NCBI GenBank assembly: GCA_029959085.1 | Contig: JARWIR010000023.1 | Span: 8,817,860-8,881,859 of the forward strand | DNA length: 64,000 nucleotides | Source: Nemophila menziesii | Lineage: Eukaryota > Streptophyta > Magnoliopsida > Boraginales > Hydrophyllaceae | Direction of reading: 5' to 3' | Shown: positions 1 to 11,717 of the stretch, piece by piece | How the letters are laid out: each line of letters begins with the position of its first letter | How positions within the stretch are numbered: the first letter of the stretch is position 1 | Translations under genes and position numbers: made by a program | The notes under the pieces: model-generated | The model's input: the letters and a program-made list of their open reading frames with translations, nothing else | Database searches by the model: none | Told to the model about the DNA's origin: nothing

Positions 1-998
1 ATTAGTATATGTCATAAAATTGATTCTCTTATAGCTAAATTTTGGTGGAATAAAAACAATAGAAAAAAGAATCATTGGATAAAATTAAGGGGCATAGCCA
101 TTAATAAACACAATAAGGGTATGGTTTTTAAAAGTATAAGACTAAAACATATAGCCCTACTTGTAAATGTTTGTAAGATCTTTAAAAAACCTAAATCTCT
201 TTTGGCTAGGACACTGAAAGGAGTATATTTTAAAAATTCTAGCTTCCCTGAAGCCAATCTAGGCTACAATCCTTCTTGGGGTCGGAGAAGTCTACTTGAC
301 GGAAGAAATAATTTTAAGAAAGATTTAATTTGGAAGGTGGGAAATGGAAACTCTATAAATATATGGCATAATAGCTGGATTCCAGGTATTAAATCTCTTA
401 CTAATACTAGGAATTGTCCTTTTACATATGTATCGGAACTATTTTATTAAGGTTCTTACATTTGGGTTCATAATTTGCTCACAGAGTGGTTTGAAACAGA
501 GATTATAGAGAAAAAATTTAAAATAATGACCCCTATTTCTATAAGTGTTGATAATGCTTCTTAGCTTTCTCTATAGATGGAGAGGTTAATTCTAAAGCTA
601 TATATAGATATTTGAAGTAAAAAGAGATGTAAAAAGAAAAAAATGAATAGGTGAGGTTACATAGTGGCTCCTATGCCACCCCAAAATCAGTTTGGAAGGA
701 GGTTTGGAGCCTTAAAGGTACCTCCTAAAATTAGAATTTTTGTTTGGAAACTGTGTAAAAGAAAACTTCCTACCGAGGAGCTAAAATTTAAAAGAAAATG
801 CACCACTTCTCTCCTGTGTAACGTTTGTAGAATTGAACCTGGATCTATTGAACACCTCTTGTTTAATTGTTCATGGACTAGATTATTATGGCTCATCTCT
901 CCAGTACAAATGTTGTTTAATTCAATTTGGACTTCTAGATTTGGGTCATGGTTTAATAAGTTAAAGAGTATGAAAAATCGTAAGGATATAGCTAGTAG

Positions 999-1000
<2 letters not shown>
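1..1000 (+). pseudogene. LINE ORF2 3' part (RT tail and zinc-binding domain), broken
   Basis: This is the C-terminal part of a non-LTR retrotransposon polyprotein, whose RT copies element RNA at a nicked target site. Near 150-420 the reading frame gives the stretch typical of plant LINEs after the RT core, with IWKVGNGNSINIWHNSWIPG. Near 700-900 follows a zf-RVT-like domain with KVPPKIRIFVWKL, LCNVCRIEPGSIEHLLFNCS and a tryptophan-rich end. The two parts lie in different frames with stops between them, so the copy is dead. The RT core must lie outside the window to the left. The copy ends at an AT-dinucleotide tract. The zinc-binding CxxC...HxxxxC pattern makes the family assignment good; the exact LINE clade is not determined. 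Confidence 0.75.

Positions 1001-1058
<58 letters not shown>
1000..1058. repeat. (AT)n microsatellite
   Basis: An uninterrupted run of about 29 AT dinucleotides. It separates the LINE fragment from the remodeller-derived repeat and marks the junction between them. Confidence 0.97.
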
Positions 1059-1060
<2 letters not shown>

Positions 1061-1680
1061 TGAGCCGAGCAACTATCCCAAGGGAGATGAAAAAGCCATA
1101 TTTTTTCGATGTTCAGCAAATATCTCCTTCCATTGAAATTCCTGGAGAGATTAACTGTAAAGATGAAAGGCTATAGCAATGGAAAGGAAATATTCATGAT
1201 CACAGGGAACTCTGATGCTGATTTTCGAGAGGCATCAATGGAGTAGTTTAACAATTCTCCTGATGCTCGAGTTTTCTTTGAATTGATCAAATCTTGTGGT
1301 GAAGGGATATCACTCGTGGGAGCATCTCGTATCATCGTATTGGATGTTCATTCCGGCCAGGTCAGGTCCGCAAGGTTTATGTGTATAGGTTGGTTGCCTC
1401 TGAATCACCAGAGGAGGAAGATCACAAAACAAGCTTTAGAAAGGAATCAATTGCTAAATTGTGGTTCGAATGGAATGGAATGAATATTCAGGCAATCAAG
1501 AATTTGTGATGGAATCTGTGCACGTGGACAATTATGGTGACAAGTTTATAGAAACTTATCGCTTAAAGGAAGATGTTGCTGCTTTATACAGAAGGTTTGG
1601 ATACTTTAACTTCTCTCGACTAAAATTATATTCTTTTTGAATTTGGTTTAATTCATTTTTCCTTTTCCTTTTTCTAGGTA
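1059..1680 (+). pseudogene. SNF2 (CLASSY/DRD1-like) helicase C-terminal fragment, copy 1
   Basis: A broken piece of an SNF2-family ATPase of the type used in RNA-directed DNA methylation. The visible segment KPYFFDVQQISPSIEIPGEI is followed by a helicase C-terminal block with [19 protein letters not shown] (near 1295-1350). In another frame come [19 protein letters not shown] and then [19 protein letters not shown]. Near 1500-1600 a tail resembles EFVMESVHVDNYGD and LKEDVAALYRR. The reading frame is interrupted by stops and by a deletion directly after LDVH that removes the core of helicase motif VI. Homologous sequence continues to about 2085 (probable 3' noncoding part). Family recognition rests on the [10 protein letters not shown] and RPGQ motifs; the CLASSY-like assignment within SNF2 is an inference. 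Two related copies lie near 24 kb and 59 kb. Confidence 0.6.
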
Positions 1681-2623
1681 AACAGTACTTATTCAAGATG
1701 GAAGCTATTAAGTGATTGTTACCTTGGAGGAGTTTAGCAGCAGTCTGTAAAGTGGATATATAGAGGCCAGGGGAATACTTTTCCCTGCAAAGCATTAAGC
1801 CGAATCTCACATATCTTACAAGATTTTCTTACTTTTTAGTTTATTGTATTAATGTAAAATTTAATTAATATAGATAATTTGTTTGTACTTTCATATTAAA
1901 GGCTGTGGTTTTTTAATTTTAATTTAAAACTCACATTATATGTGTGGGTCGTGTTTCTCTCTATAAGTTTATTAAGACGTATTTTTCTATTTTTTTGTTT
2001 TTGTTTTTGATTTCTCTGTTTTCTTTATTACGCTGCTCCAACCACATGGGAGCAGCTCATTCACGATGTGTTTACTGGTTCTTTATATAAAATGAGCATT
2101 ATTAGTATGGAAGATTTGATATTTACATATAAAAATATATCATTAGGTTAATTATGAATTTCCTATAATGTAAGTATTTATTATTCATATATGTAAAAAT
2201 TATTTAATATAATTATAATAACAACATAACAATATTATATCCTTACTCTTTATCCCCATCTTCCCCTAGGCTAACATGACTTTATTTATTCAAGGGGGAG
2301 TGGAGCCTCGAAAAGCAATGTTAAGAGGAAGATCCTTGGCCCCTCTTCATTCTCTACAGGGTTCTAAATCATTCTTGAACATAGGTGACAACGAGCGAGG
2401 AAGAGATCAAACATGGGAATAAGAAGCAAGCTCGCCTTCCTTTTTGATCATTTTGATAGAGGGGGATGAATAAAGTGGACAAAACAAACTCGCATTTATT
2501 AACGGCGGAAAAGAATCATATTGAAAGCGCTCCTAACCCAACCCCTTCCATCGTAGAGATATGTAATGTAAGTGATTAGAACCTTCCCGGAGCGAGCCTC
2601 CCACAGAGGCAAGTGAAGTTGGT

Positions 2624-2659
2624 GAGCCGTATGATGGGTAACTATCTCTTGCGGTTCGG
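2624..2659 (+). other. Group II intron domain V (nad2 intron 4 relic)
   Basis: The segment starting GAGCCGTA folds as domain V. An outer 8-bp stem pairs GAGCCGTA with TGCGGTTC (two wobble pairs), and an inner stem pairs GATGG with CTATC around a GTAA (GNRA-type) tetraloop. It lies about 55 bp upstream of the nad2 exon, where the 3' end of nad2 intron 4 belongs. In the nucleus it cannot act. Confidence 0.7.
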
Positions 2660-2716
2660 AGAGGACTCAGTTGTTAATGTTAGTTAGTACCCATTTGGTT
2701 TTCAGGTGGACCCTTT

Positions 2717-2912
2717 CACTCTATTTTATTATATACTCTTAGCAAAAAGAATGTTTTTTGATACACCTAGGACATGGATTCTATATAAACCGATGGATCA
2801 TGATAAGTCGTTACTACTAGCAATGACTTCATCTTTCATTACTTGATTCTTTCCATATCATTCTCCTTTGTTCTCAGTTACTCTCCAAATGTCACTCACT
2901 TCATATCTTTAA
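2717..2912 (+). pseudogene. nad2: nad2 terminal exon (NADH dehydrogenase subunit 2, C-terminus), nuclear copy
   Basis: The frame reads AKRMFFDTPRTWILYKPMD, then KSLLLAMTSSFIT, a stop, and SPLFSVTLQM before a terminal TAA. This matches the hydrophobic C-terminal end of plant mitochondrial complex I subunit ND2, whose last exon follows a group II intron, as here. One in-frame TGA and the nuclear setting make it nonfunctional. I am fairly confident of nad2 from the DTPRTWI..PMD signature. Confidence 0.65.
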
Positions 2913-3169
2913 GTTCGATCATTGGTCCGACTTGATAGAATGTTGGCTAATGAATTCTTTTTCCTCCTATAGTCTTGATCTCCCATGAAAGAAACAAGCA
3001 AGAAAATTAAAGCGTTAGCGCACTCCAACAAGAAAAGAAGGACGATATAGGAACAACTTCTAAGATAGAATAACAATAACAAGAATAACCCTGGACTAGA
3101 CCTATTCTGATTCTTAATTATCCGTCCCTACGCTGTTCCCAAGGACTAGCAAAATCGAAATAGCGAAAT

Positions 3170-3576
3170 TCTTGGGTCATCTCAATTGGTTCAGAAACCA
3201 CAACAATTATTACAAGCTTAGCTAGCACTATACTTGTAGTTCGAGATACCATAGTAACATGGCTTTGGGGTGGTTTCTCCGTGGACAATTCCACCTTAAA
3301 TCGTTTTTTTAGTCTTCATCATTTACTCCCCTATATTTTAGTAGGTGCCAGTCTTTTTCATCTGGCCGCATTACATCAATATGGACCAAATAATCCATTG
3401 GGTGTACATTCAGAGATCGATGAAATAGCTTCTTACCCTTATTTTTATGTAAATGATCTAGTATGTTTGGTAGATTTTGCTATCTTTTTTTCCATTTTTT
3501 GTTTTTGTGTTCCTAATGTTTTGGGACATCTCGACAATTATATACCTGCTAAACCGATATGGAATATAACTAATTA
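3170..3576 (+). pseudogene. cob: cob (cytochrome b) internal fragment, nuclear copy
   Basis: A truncated cytochrome b segment. Visible motifs are TIVTWLWGGFSVDN, then LNRFFSLHHLLPYILVGASL with the haem-ligand histidines of the HH..L helix, LAALHQYGPNNPLGV, and PNVLGHLDNYIPAKP. This covers part of the region between the Qo site and the following helices; N-terminal helices and the C-terminal third are missing. The substitutions in the VNDLVCLVDFAIF stretch and the abrupt change after residue AKPIW show decay. In mitochondria cob and nad2 are not expected so close, so either the donor genome was rearranged or two pieces joined on insertion. Confidence 0.9.
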
Positions 3577-3714
3577 TAAGGGATCATTTCAATTAATTAC
3601 AATTATTTCAAATTCTATTCATAGAAAAAGGAAGGAGGGTCATACTTTAAAGGATAATTTTTTTTTGTTACAAAAGAGTTCACAAAAAAGACCGGGAAGA
3701 TGATCTCTTCCTAA

Positions 3715-4590
3715 TTATTGACTAGCTGAAATGGTTCTAGGCGCAGCCCAACCACACTTATCCATCGCAAATAAACGCCAAAGTCCGTAAGGGGGTCCTT
3801 CAAAGTTATAGGGCCTCCTTCACTCCTAAATCCGTACCTAGCCAACAAATCGGCACATCTATTCGCCTACCTATAACACCAGACTAGCTCAAAATGTCTC
3901 GTATACTCTAGAATATCACAACATGCCTTTACCTTATCATCAAGACGGAGTCTTGAATTCGCACCGCCCTTCACTAGCGTGTGCAATTCACACGAATCTG
4001 TTTCAATAATTAGAGAGGTAAAGCCCCGCTCAACTGCCATGCGTAACCCAAATAGTAGTGCAAAGACCTCTGCATCAAAAGGGGACGATGCAACACATTG
4101 CCCCGCAAACCCCACCACGTATTCACCATTACTGTTTCTAACAATACCACCAATTCCTGCTCTCTCTTTATCTACTAAATACGACCCATCAATATTTAAT
4201 TTCCACCCACACGTAGGCTTTCCCCATTTCACTAGTATACTATTCGCCGAGGTAATCAACCCCCCCATCCCTCTCCATACCCCAAGCTTTAACAAAATCA
4301 CATGCAGAGTTTCGAATAATTGCACAAAGGTCCTTGCTCGAATTCTTTTTAGCATCCGGGTAAAATAACCTTTTGTTTCTATCATTCCAAACACACCAGA
4401 TATATGCTGCAAAAACAAGTCTTCGTTCTAACCCATTGACGCAATTCGTACTCGAAAGCATCATGGACAACCAACTAATATCATCTAGTCCATTCCATAC
4501 AATATTCTGCTCATTCCGCACCTGGTTAGTTGCTGCAGAATTCCGCTGGACCACGTTGCTGTGAAAATCCCCATTTTTGTCAACAGTCAA
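3715..4590 (-). pseudogene. LINE-type RNase H domain fragment
   Basis: Minus-strand remnant of the RNase H domain at the end of a plant LINE ORF2. A leader with YIWCVWNDRNKRLFYPD is followed by the RNase H fold: WKLNIDGSYLVDKERAGIGG (first Asp), GYEVV-like strand, then SSPFDAEVFALLFGLRMA (Glu), LIIETDSCELHTLVKG (second Asp), and a C-terminal ANRCADLLAR motif after a stop near 3870. The frame shifts once near 4300. The companion RT core is absent upstream on this strand, so this is a fragment. It faces the plus-strand LINE remnant that begins at 4600. Confidence 0.8.
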
Positions 4591-4599
4591 GGACGTGCG

Positions 4600-6640
4600 C
4601 TGCAGCTGATCACCACGGTCAACACCAGCCTGACCGATAAAGAGATCAAAGATGCAATATTTGGTATTAAAACCGATAAGTCCTTGTCACCGGACAATTA
4701 ATTATCCAAATTATTCGTCAAGTCTTGGAATGTAGTAGGTGAAGAGTTGACCATATAAATAACTAAATTTTTCATATAAGGATTTCTCTTAAAGAAACTT
4801 AACAACACTATCATCATGTTTGTCCCAAATCGTAAAATGCAACTACCATCGATAAGCATAGACCCATTTCATGTTGCAATGTGATCTCAAGGCAATTACC
4901 ACAATTCTTTATGAAAGGATGCAACCGCGTCTTGATGATATTGTAAATAAGGCTCGATCGATATTTGTCCCGGGTAGGCTCATGTCCACCAATGGAAGGA
5001 TGCAACCGCATCTTGATATACATGATTCAGAGTATCTTTCTCGGTTTATTGTGAAAACTATGTCTAAACCTTTGTTCAAATTCCACCCAAATGCGAAGGA
5101 TTAAATATTACACACTTGGAATTTGTGGATGATCCCATGTTATTCTCTCAGAGTGACTCGATCTCACTTGACATACTTATGGGATTCTTAAAGTTTAAAA
5201 AAAAGTTTGGCTCTCCTACTTAACGTGGCTAAGTCAAAATTCTATATTATGAGGATCAAATAGAGGGAGCTTGATATCATTAAAAAACCTACATACCATT
5301 AAGAGGGTAGTCTGGCTTTTAGATACCTTGGTATCTCCTCATGTTTAGAAGGTTAAGGAATAGTAGTTACGGCCCCTTGACCAGGAAACATATCGAATGT
5401 GTTGAGAGTCATGGTAAACTCCTTCTGCTCTTTTATGTTTGAAGATTGGAGTTATTTCGATTGGTGTTACAAGTGGTTTGTTATTTTCGGCTTTTGATTT
5501 TTCTAGTTTGATTGGGGGATCAAGAGCATTACTCGCATTTGTGGCACTTTATTTGGAGCACAACACCAAATAAGGTCAAATGGAAAGATATTTGCATGTA
5601 AAAATCAAAGGAGGACTTGGTCTTAAAAGTTTGGGCCTTTGAAATGATGCTTTACTCTCAAAACCTCAATGGCAGATTAACGAGAATAAGGTACCGCTTT
5701 GGACAAAATGGATCCGTAGAGAGTACTTGCATAATCGAAATGTGTGGGATTTGGTAGTTCAAGAGAAAGATTCATCGCTCTTAAAAAGACTACATCACAT
5801 AAAAAACATATAGTTAATGCCTATGGACTTGACTAAGCGTGTGTGATGTTTGAAAATCGTTCAGTCTCAACACCGACATCGGGTACGCGGTCTTGACTAC
5901 AAGCGGTCACCGGGTTTGTATACAAAACCAACCAAAAAGGGCATAGGAGTTCTTCCACCTAAAAGATTCCGTTAGACCTTGGACAAACTATTTTGGGGTG
6001 CGTCTAACACCCAAAACATTCAATCATTGTTTGGCTCACCCTACATGGCAATATCAACATCAAAGACCGAATAACGTAAATAGAACTCGACCAAAAATGT
6101 GTGTTATGAAACTAAAAAAAATGCTTGTTTTTTATTGAAAGATCAACGTCAAGATATGGACCACTATAAGGAATTAAGTGGGCATTAGGGAAAGTTATGT
6201 CCACTATTCAAAACGCCCTTATGTGGTTGTAGAAAGAGGAGACTCGACTGGCTTGAAAAACAAAGGCATAGAAGATCACTTTCACATCGATCGCAGACTT
6301 ATTTGGTTAGCCTAAAACAAGATTAGCTTTGATGGAATTTCCCACCCAACCCCTCACAAAAGAGCATCGTGAAACGTTAAAATTGTTGTTTTTCGTACTT
6401 TTTTTCATTTGCATTCTCGTCGCGCCTCCTTGGGAGATAGTGTATTTTTGTTTACATCCACCTAAATTCATTGTATAGGTTTATGTGGAGAAAAAAAAGT
6501 TTTACCTTTTAGCTAGCTTGTTGTTAGCTCCTAGTTAAAGTGATTTTTCACTAGAGCTATTTTGTAATACTTGTAAAGTGTATGTTCATTTTCATCGTAT
6601 TAATAGATATATTTAATCGATAAAAAATAGGAGATTGTGC
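4600..6640 (+). pseudogene. Decayed LINE ORF2 with 3' tail
   Basis: Plus-strand LINE remains spread over several frames. Near 4620-4900 are LTDKEIKDAIFGIKTDKSLS and a PISCCN-like RT motif; near 4900-5000 IFVPGRLMS; near 5110-5260 the weakened catalytic block (normally FADD) and NVAKSKFYIM; near 5580-5760 KVKWKDICM, LVLKVWAF and WTKWIREYLHNRNVWD; near 6000-6060 a zf-RVT-like HPKHSIIVWLTLHGNINIKD. From about 6530 a 3' UTR-like stretch with TTTTGTAATACTTGTAAAG ends near 6630. The catalytic block is unreadable and many stops are present. It is an old dead copy, more decayed than the LINEs at the two ends of the window. Confidence 0.7.
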
Positions 6641-7014
6641 AAAATCACTTACTAGAAAAAATAGTGTGGGATAATGACGCCTTAAACTTATCAATGTGTG
6701 CATATTGTCTAAATATCTACACTACCCGCGTAATTTTTGCTAGGTGAAGTACATATGCAAGGTTGTATGGTTCGGATGCTTGAGCATTCAATACAATTAA
6801 AAACCATGACATTAAAAATATACAAGGTAATTATAGATGTTATCAAATACCCATTAAGTTTATGAAATATATTTTGATTTGGAGTTTCATGAATCTGGTC
6901 AACAAAGTAATAACTCACTTTATCTTTACACACAACTCAATTTACAAAAGCAAGAGGAGAGAAGAAACTGAAATTTTAGAAGAGATTCTTCCAACAACAG
7001 TCAATTCAACAACT
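6641..7014. other. Unassigned AT-rich spacer
   Basis: I see no gene, RNA or recognisable element here. It lies between the LINE 3' tail and the partial Athila LTR. Confidence 0.5.
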
Positions 7015-7901
7015 CTTAATTTAGGTTCTTATTATTTCTTTATGTAAAACAATGAGTTCCTTTATTTTTATTTCTTAAGTTCTAATTTCTATTATGAGCT
7101 AAATACTCTAAGTGCTTGAGAATCGCTTTAATGGGTTGAGCCCCAATTTATTTAGTTAATGTTTTTGAATTTGGGATTAAAAGATTCAATTTAAATTGGG
7201 TAATTAGTATTTTCTATTATCGTGAATTTATCTACTGTCTTTGAAGTCATGAATCAAAAATAGGAATTAGTAATTAAGCTATTTATTATAGTTGCGTAAT
7301 GATAACCTTGACGGGGGGTTTAATAACTGAACTAGGTAATATATGTAAGATATAAATTATTGATCCTGACGGACTTAGTTAATCTTATAACCAATTGGAT
7401 AAAATACTTGAACATTCAAACGTAGCTTATAATCACCTGATGGGGTTTGTAATACCCTAGGATAGCTCCTAAGTCCACCCTGACGGGGGTTAGGAGAAAC
7501 TCGAATCCCAACTAATATTAATTACCAGTTCGACCCTTAAACGAAAGCATTAATTGAATAGATTTAGACGAAACTCTTGCGAAACTCAAGTACTACTTCT
7601 CATCCTTGCGTCTACTCATATTTTATTTACTTGCGTCTCATTTATTTGCATTAGTTAATTTAGTATTTTATATTGATTCCATTTTAGTCCTTAAACAAAA
7701 TCAAAACAAATATTCATCTATTTTACTTTCTGCATTATATAACAATTATTTACACTAATTACATAACATCTAAAGTCATGTCCAATCCGTCACTGAGATC
7801 GAATTCCCATTTACCAGATATTACTTTGAACGACCCGTACACTTGCGGTACGTGTCCTTCCAATTTAGGGATGTTATTTTATAACACACCAGGAGACACC
7901 A
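7015..7901 (+). mobile_element. Partial Athila-type LTR (host element split by younger insertion)
   Basis: The reverse complement of the left half of the LTR at 45924-47713 aligns here, including the CTTGAGAATCGCT segment, the CAGG/CTGACGG-containing blocks and the end AGGAGACACC before the primer site. Only the U5-proximal part is kept; the upstream part is missing. Orientation is plus, opposite to the near-complete copy. Confidence 0.75.
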
Positions 7902-7907
7902 AGTTTT

Positions 7908-7925
7908 TGGCGCCGCTGTCGGGGA
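7908..7925 (+). promoter_or_regulatory. Primer-binding site, tRNA-Asp type
   Basis: TGGCGCCGCTGTCGGGGA lies 6 nt after the LTR end. It is complementary to the 3' end of plant tRNA-Asp except for two positions. This primer is characteristic of Athila-type Ty3/gypsy elements. Confidence 0.8.
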
Positions 7926-8131
7926 CAGTAGCATGTGACCACGGTGCTATCCGTAAGTTTTATAGTTGTTATTTTTATTTCAGTTTTATTTATTTCAGTT
8001 TTACGCTTTTCTTTGTGTTGTCTCTTCTCAGGTTCTATAGGTATTGCATGTAGTCAAACCCCGAGAGGTTTTTCGGTGATAAAAACAAGAGGGACAGAGA
8101 AGCGAGAGAAAAAGAAAAGCTAGAAAGAAAA

Positions 8132-8596
8132 ATGGAGGGTCTGAACATTCATAATGTTGAAGATCACGGAATTCATTTGGATAAAAACGGTGATCCTATA
8201 GTGCCACCAGTTATGCAAGACCCACCGGTAGGAGCTCAGAACGCTCAATTCCAGATTCCTCCGGCAAGTCAGCAACCGCTCAACAATAATGGTGCAGGAA
8301 TTCAAGAAGATGTTCCGCGATTCGTCCAACCTAACGAATATAGACAGTTTCGTCTACCACCACTAGGACTTTCACACCCGCAATTCAAGGAATCCGATTC
8401 AGACTAGACGCATGTATGATTAATCAATTTATCAATATCGGGTAATATAGTGGTGCAGCTCGTGAAGATCCTATTCGGGCTATGTACAAGTTTATGCAAA
8501 TTTGTGATGCATATGTCACTCCTGGAGTAAACAAAGCACAAATGTACTTTCATATGTTTCCGTTTTTCCTCATCGGAGGAGCAAGTGAATGGTATG
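8132..8596 (+). pseudogene. Athila gag, 5' part of split copy
   Basis: The start of the structural (capsid) polyprotein. Translation from the ATG gives MEGLNIHNVEDHGIHLDKNG, a proline/glutamine-rich leader and LPPLGLSHPQF. After a stop at 8405 it continues with GAAREDPIRAMYKFMQICDAYVTPG-like capsid sequence up to SEWY, where the young element is inserted. The rest resumes at 18334. It parallels the gag near 45 kb, which begins MAEDNAQDP. In-frame stops and a frameshift show an old copy. Preceding sequence is a leader rich in charged residues without stop, so the exact start is a choice made by comparison with the other copy. Confidence 0.75.
8592..8596. repeat. Target-site duplication, left (GTATG)
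   Basis: GTATG occurs directly left of the young element and again at 18334-18338. Joining the flanks across one copy restores the gag reading seen in the related copy near 45.2 kb, which proves the insertion and its edges. Confidence 0.95.
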
Positions 8597-10125
8597 TGGT
8601 GTCGCCTAGGGTGTGATAAAAATAAGATCAAATTAAGTATGGAAAACTATGCACTCTCACCCTAGACAGGCACAGTACTGCAAGTATTACAGGACGTATG
8701 CAAGTTTTAATGATAAGTAGAGTTCGTTCTCAGGGACTTAAGTGTGTTAAACGCGTAGGAACAGATAACGAGTAAAAGTAAATAACTAGAAGACAGTAAA
8801 TAAATATTTGGTTTTTCGAATTTATGAATTAAAACTAAATTAAAACTATGAAAATAAAGACAATAAAGTAAAAGATTAAGAATATGAGATGAGAAGTATA
8901 GCTTAGGTTTTGCTAGTATGCACTAATCCTTCTAATTCTATCTATAGATCTAGTTCATAAGGGAGAATATTAGCTCTTGGTAATACTTAGTCAGGATTCT
9001 AAATTCCACTACCTTAGACCTTGAGAGCGACTAAGGGGGCTACGTCACAACCAAGAAGTGATTTAAAATAGGGTTATCAAACGCCACTAAGGCCCTAAGC
9101 AAATACTGCAAGTCTTGGTGATACTGTGGTTAAAACAAACCTTAATGACTATCTAGTTAGAAGTATGTTTTGTCAGAACTGCTATCGACACTAGACATTA
9201 TGTGGTGGTTCAATAGTTAAACACCCTGTCAAGGAGAACATCTAACTACTCTTAAAACGATCCTAAAGTGATCAATTCTAGGAAAGACATTAAATCAAAA
9301 CACATAAGCAAATATAAAGTAAGTAGCTAATATCAGATTAAAACATATAATTCCCAAAGAAACTTAGATAAAAGAATTAGAATTCATAGATTATACATAT
9401 GCAAAACCCAAGCTATGGGAGGTTTAGTTCATACCTGAAGGAAATAAACTAAAAGAAATAATAAAAGACATCATCTTGCTCTCTACAATAAACTGGAAGA
9501 ATAAAACCTTAAGAACTAATTACTATGAGGCAAGGATGATTTACAAGTGATATAAGGGTGTATTTATAGGTGTTTAGAAGACCTAATTCGTTTTCTTGAG
9601 GAAGAGTTAAGGTAATGGACTTCTAGCCCAACTCAAATTCGTATGGAAATAAAGATAAACACTGCTGCGTTGTTTTGGTCATAACTTCTTTATTATTGGT
9701 CCGATTTTGCTCCACAAGATACCAAAAGAATCGCAACAGAATTTCCTACGCCCTTTAGGAGTAATCTACCAAATTCGGCCTCTTTATTAGGTAAAAACGC
9801 CTATCTTTGCAGAATCCCAGATTTAGGCAGCTTTTCCTTTTCCATCTTTTTAGCAATTCTTTCCTTATCTCCAATTACCATGCATATCTCCTTCCATAAG
9901 TTGTTGTCTTTGACTTGGACTCTAATTAAACTCCATAATTATCTTTAAAGCTACACACTAAATAAACAATTAAACCCAATATGCTCTAAAAACATTATTT
10001 CTACAAATCAAGACACAAAACAGGAAAGTGCACTAAAACTCAAGAAAATCGACATTATTGACTTCTAAAACACTAAAAATGATGTCTCATCTTAATATAA
10101 ATCTATCACAAATGAGGAGACATCA
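8597..10125 (-). repeat. LTR of non-autonomous element (3' LTR in element sense)
   Basis: 1529 bp, starts TGGTGTCGCC and ends GAGACATCA on the plus strand. I found no difference from the partner LTR at 16805-18333. Confidence 0.95.
9561..9570 (-). promoter_or_regulatory. LTR TATA box (3' LTR)
   Basis: CCTATAAATA on the minus strand. The surrounding block GGTGTATTTATAGGTGTT (plus strand) is kept in all four substantial LTRs of the two related families here, so it is probably the LTR core promoter. Confidence 0.6.
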
Positions 10126-11717
10126 AGACCCCCAACTCAAAGTTGTATCGTCCCGATACAATAAAAGATAAAAACATAGGGAAGTCTAGAAATACACACT
10201 TTATAAAATTCTCAACACAAGGGAAAAGCATAGCAGAATATATAGAATAAACCTAAAGCACATAACTCAGAAAATTTCATGCAATAATATTCATAAACTA
10301 CATACCTGTATACTTCTCATATCCACAGTCAACACGGCTTGAATTCAAGATCTGATTAGTTTCGCAATGTAAGAAGGATTGGGACTTTACTCAGTTCCCC
10401 TTGAGAGCTATAGATTGTTCATCAAACCTTACTAGTATCCAAGAATCCACTTAACTAATCTCTAATGGCTCAATCTCTTCTTAATTACATAACAAAGAAT
10501 CACAAGGTCTTTAAGGTTGTAATGTAGGCTTAGGGACGGTGTGATCATATATTTGGATAATTTGGAGTGAGCTTTTGGCTCTCTCCTCACTAGCCATCAA
10601 CGAATCGCCCTAGAGCTTGAGTTACTCTCATAAAACGTTTCTCACTCAACCCAATGAATTCCTTGATGCACAATTTAGCATCCCCAATAACCCAATTAAG
10701 CTTTAAGATGTTCACATAAAAATCCACTTTGCCGGTCCGAATATATATATTTTCTTTTCTTTTCAAATCAATCTCTTTTCTATAGCTATGACTCTCTTTT
10801 AATGTTGAGATATCATGCTAATTTTCTCATATATATATTTTCTCTTTTAATGCCCTTGTTGGCAAAATTAGCTCGAAGCTTCTTTTTCATTCACTATTAC
10901 CCCGGCAAAGGGTTACAATACAATTCTGTGAAATATCCTCAATATAAAGCACAAAGCACAATTTATAAGCTCAAAAAATCCCAACATAATAACTCCCATA
11001 ATGGTGGACCCACCACCCCAAACTCAAGCTCTAAAACAACTGTCTAAGCATCGCGATTCGAGTGCGGGTCATATGTAAAAGTCCTAAAAATCTAAAGGAT
11101 ATGGCTTATAATGTGTTTCAATAAAAAGGCTTTAGAAAGGCTAGAAGGGGCTAAGAAGGATATAACTTTTAAACTCAAAAATCACAAGGTGAGAAGGTAT
11201 AAAAAGGCTTCAAAGGCTTCAAAATATGAAAGAACCGCCTTGATCACTTTCTACACTATGTAATTCAGAAAATTTCTTACCTTTAGCACTTTCATCAAAT
11301 GGTTTTTCAACTAGCTTGGATCTCACGGCCTACACACTTCTCAAGGTTCCCTGAGATCGAACATACTTTCTATCGCATTGCTCACTAATCTTTCTTTACT
11401 ATCAACGTGTGTTTTCCTGCAAATACTCAAAGCATACAAATACATAGCTCATAAACATATCACTTACTATCATTAATCTACTGAGCTTATGCTTTCAAGT
11501 TATTAAACACACTCTACATCTAATTCCCATGCATCAAAAATTTTAATTTCACCCAAAAACAGAAAAATGGAGATGAGAGACAACGAATCCCCACACCCCC
11601 AACTCAAAAATGAGCCGTGTCCCCACGACTCGAAAAAGACTCGAAAACAGAAATTAAAATTAGCAGATAGACATATTTACAGAAATGGTAAGGAAGAAAG
11701 AGAACATACTCTCGAGG
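10126..11717 (-). other. 3' noncoding region of non-autonomous element
   Basis: Lies between the second ORF and the 3' LTR. It contains blocks also found in the autonomous copy (37304-38770) and the other non-autonomous copy (52127-53716): GAGCTTTTGGCTCTCTCCTC, CTTTGCCGGTCCG, ATTACCCCGGCAAAGGGTTA, TGGACCCACCACCCCAA, GAGTGCGGGTCATATG and GAGCCGTGTCCCCACGACTC (all as plus-strand text, some with small changes). A hairpin lies next to the LTR. On the minus strand the sequence AGTTGGGGGTCT directly before the LTR is the likely polypurine tract. Confidence 0.7.
10143..10161. other. Hairpin next to polypurine tract, copy A
   Basis: TTGTATCG-TCC-CGATACAA: a perfect 8-bp stem with a 3-nt loop. The same position in the autonomous element has a different stem but the same loop and full pairing (37321-37339). 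Confidence 0.85.

Larger units (their letters stand above)
2266..3700 (+). other. Mitochondrial DNA insertion (NUMT)
   Basis: A block of plant mitochondrial sequence in the nuclear repeats. It carries the 3' end of a group II intron, the terminal nad2 exon, and then a cob fragment, all on the plus strand. It lies between the remodeller repeat and a LINE remnant. The coding parts hold stops and substitutions, as expected for a nuclear copy. Edges are approximate: the left edge is where the AT-rich nuclear sequence gives way near 2266, and the right edge is just before the LINE RNase H remnant. A tail near 3577-3700 is open in the cob frame but I do not recognise it. Confidence 0.75.

Noticed and set aside
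2266..3700. Active mitochondrial genes, or the whole window being mitochondrial
   Set aside because: nad2 and cob pieces are partial, contain stops, and are surrounded by nuclear retrotransposons.
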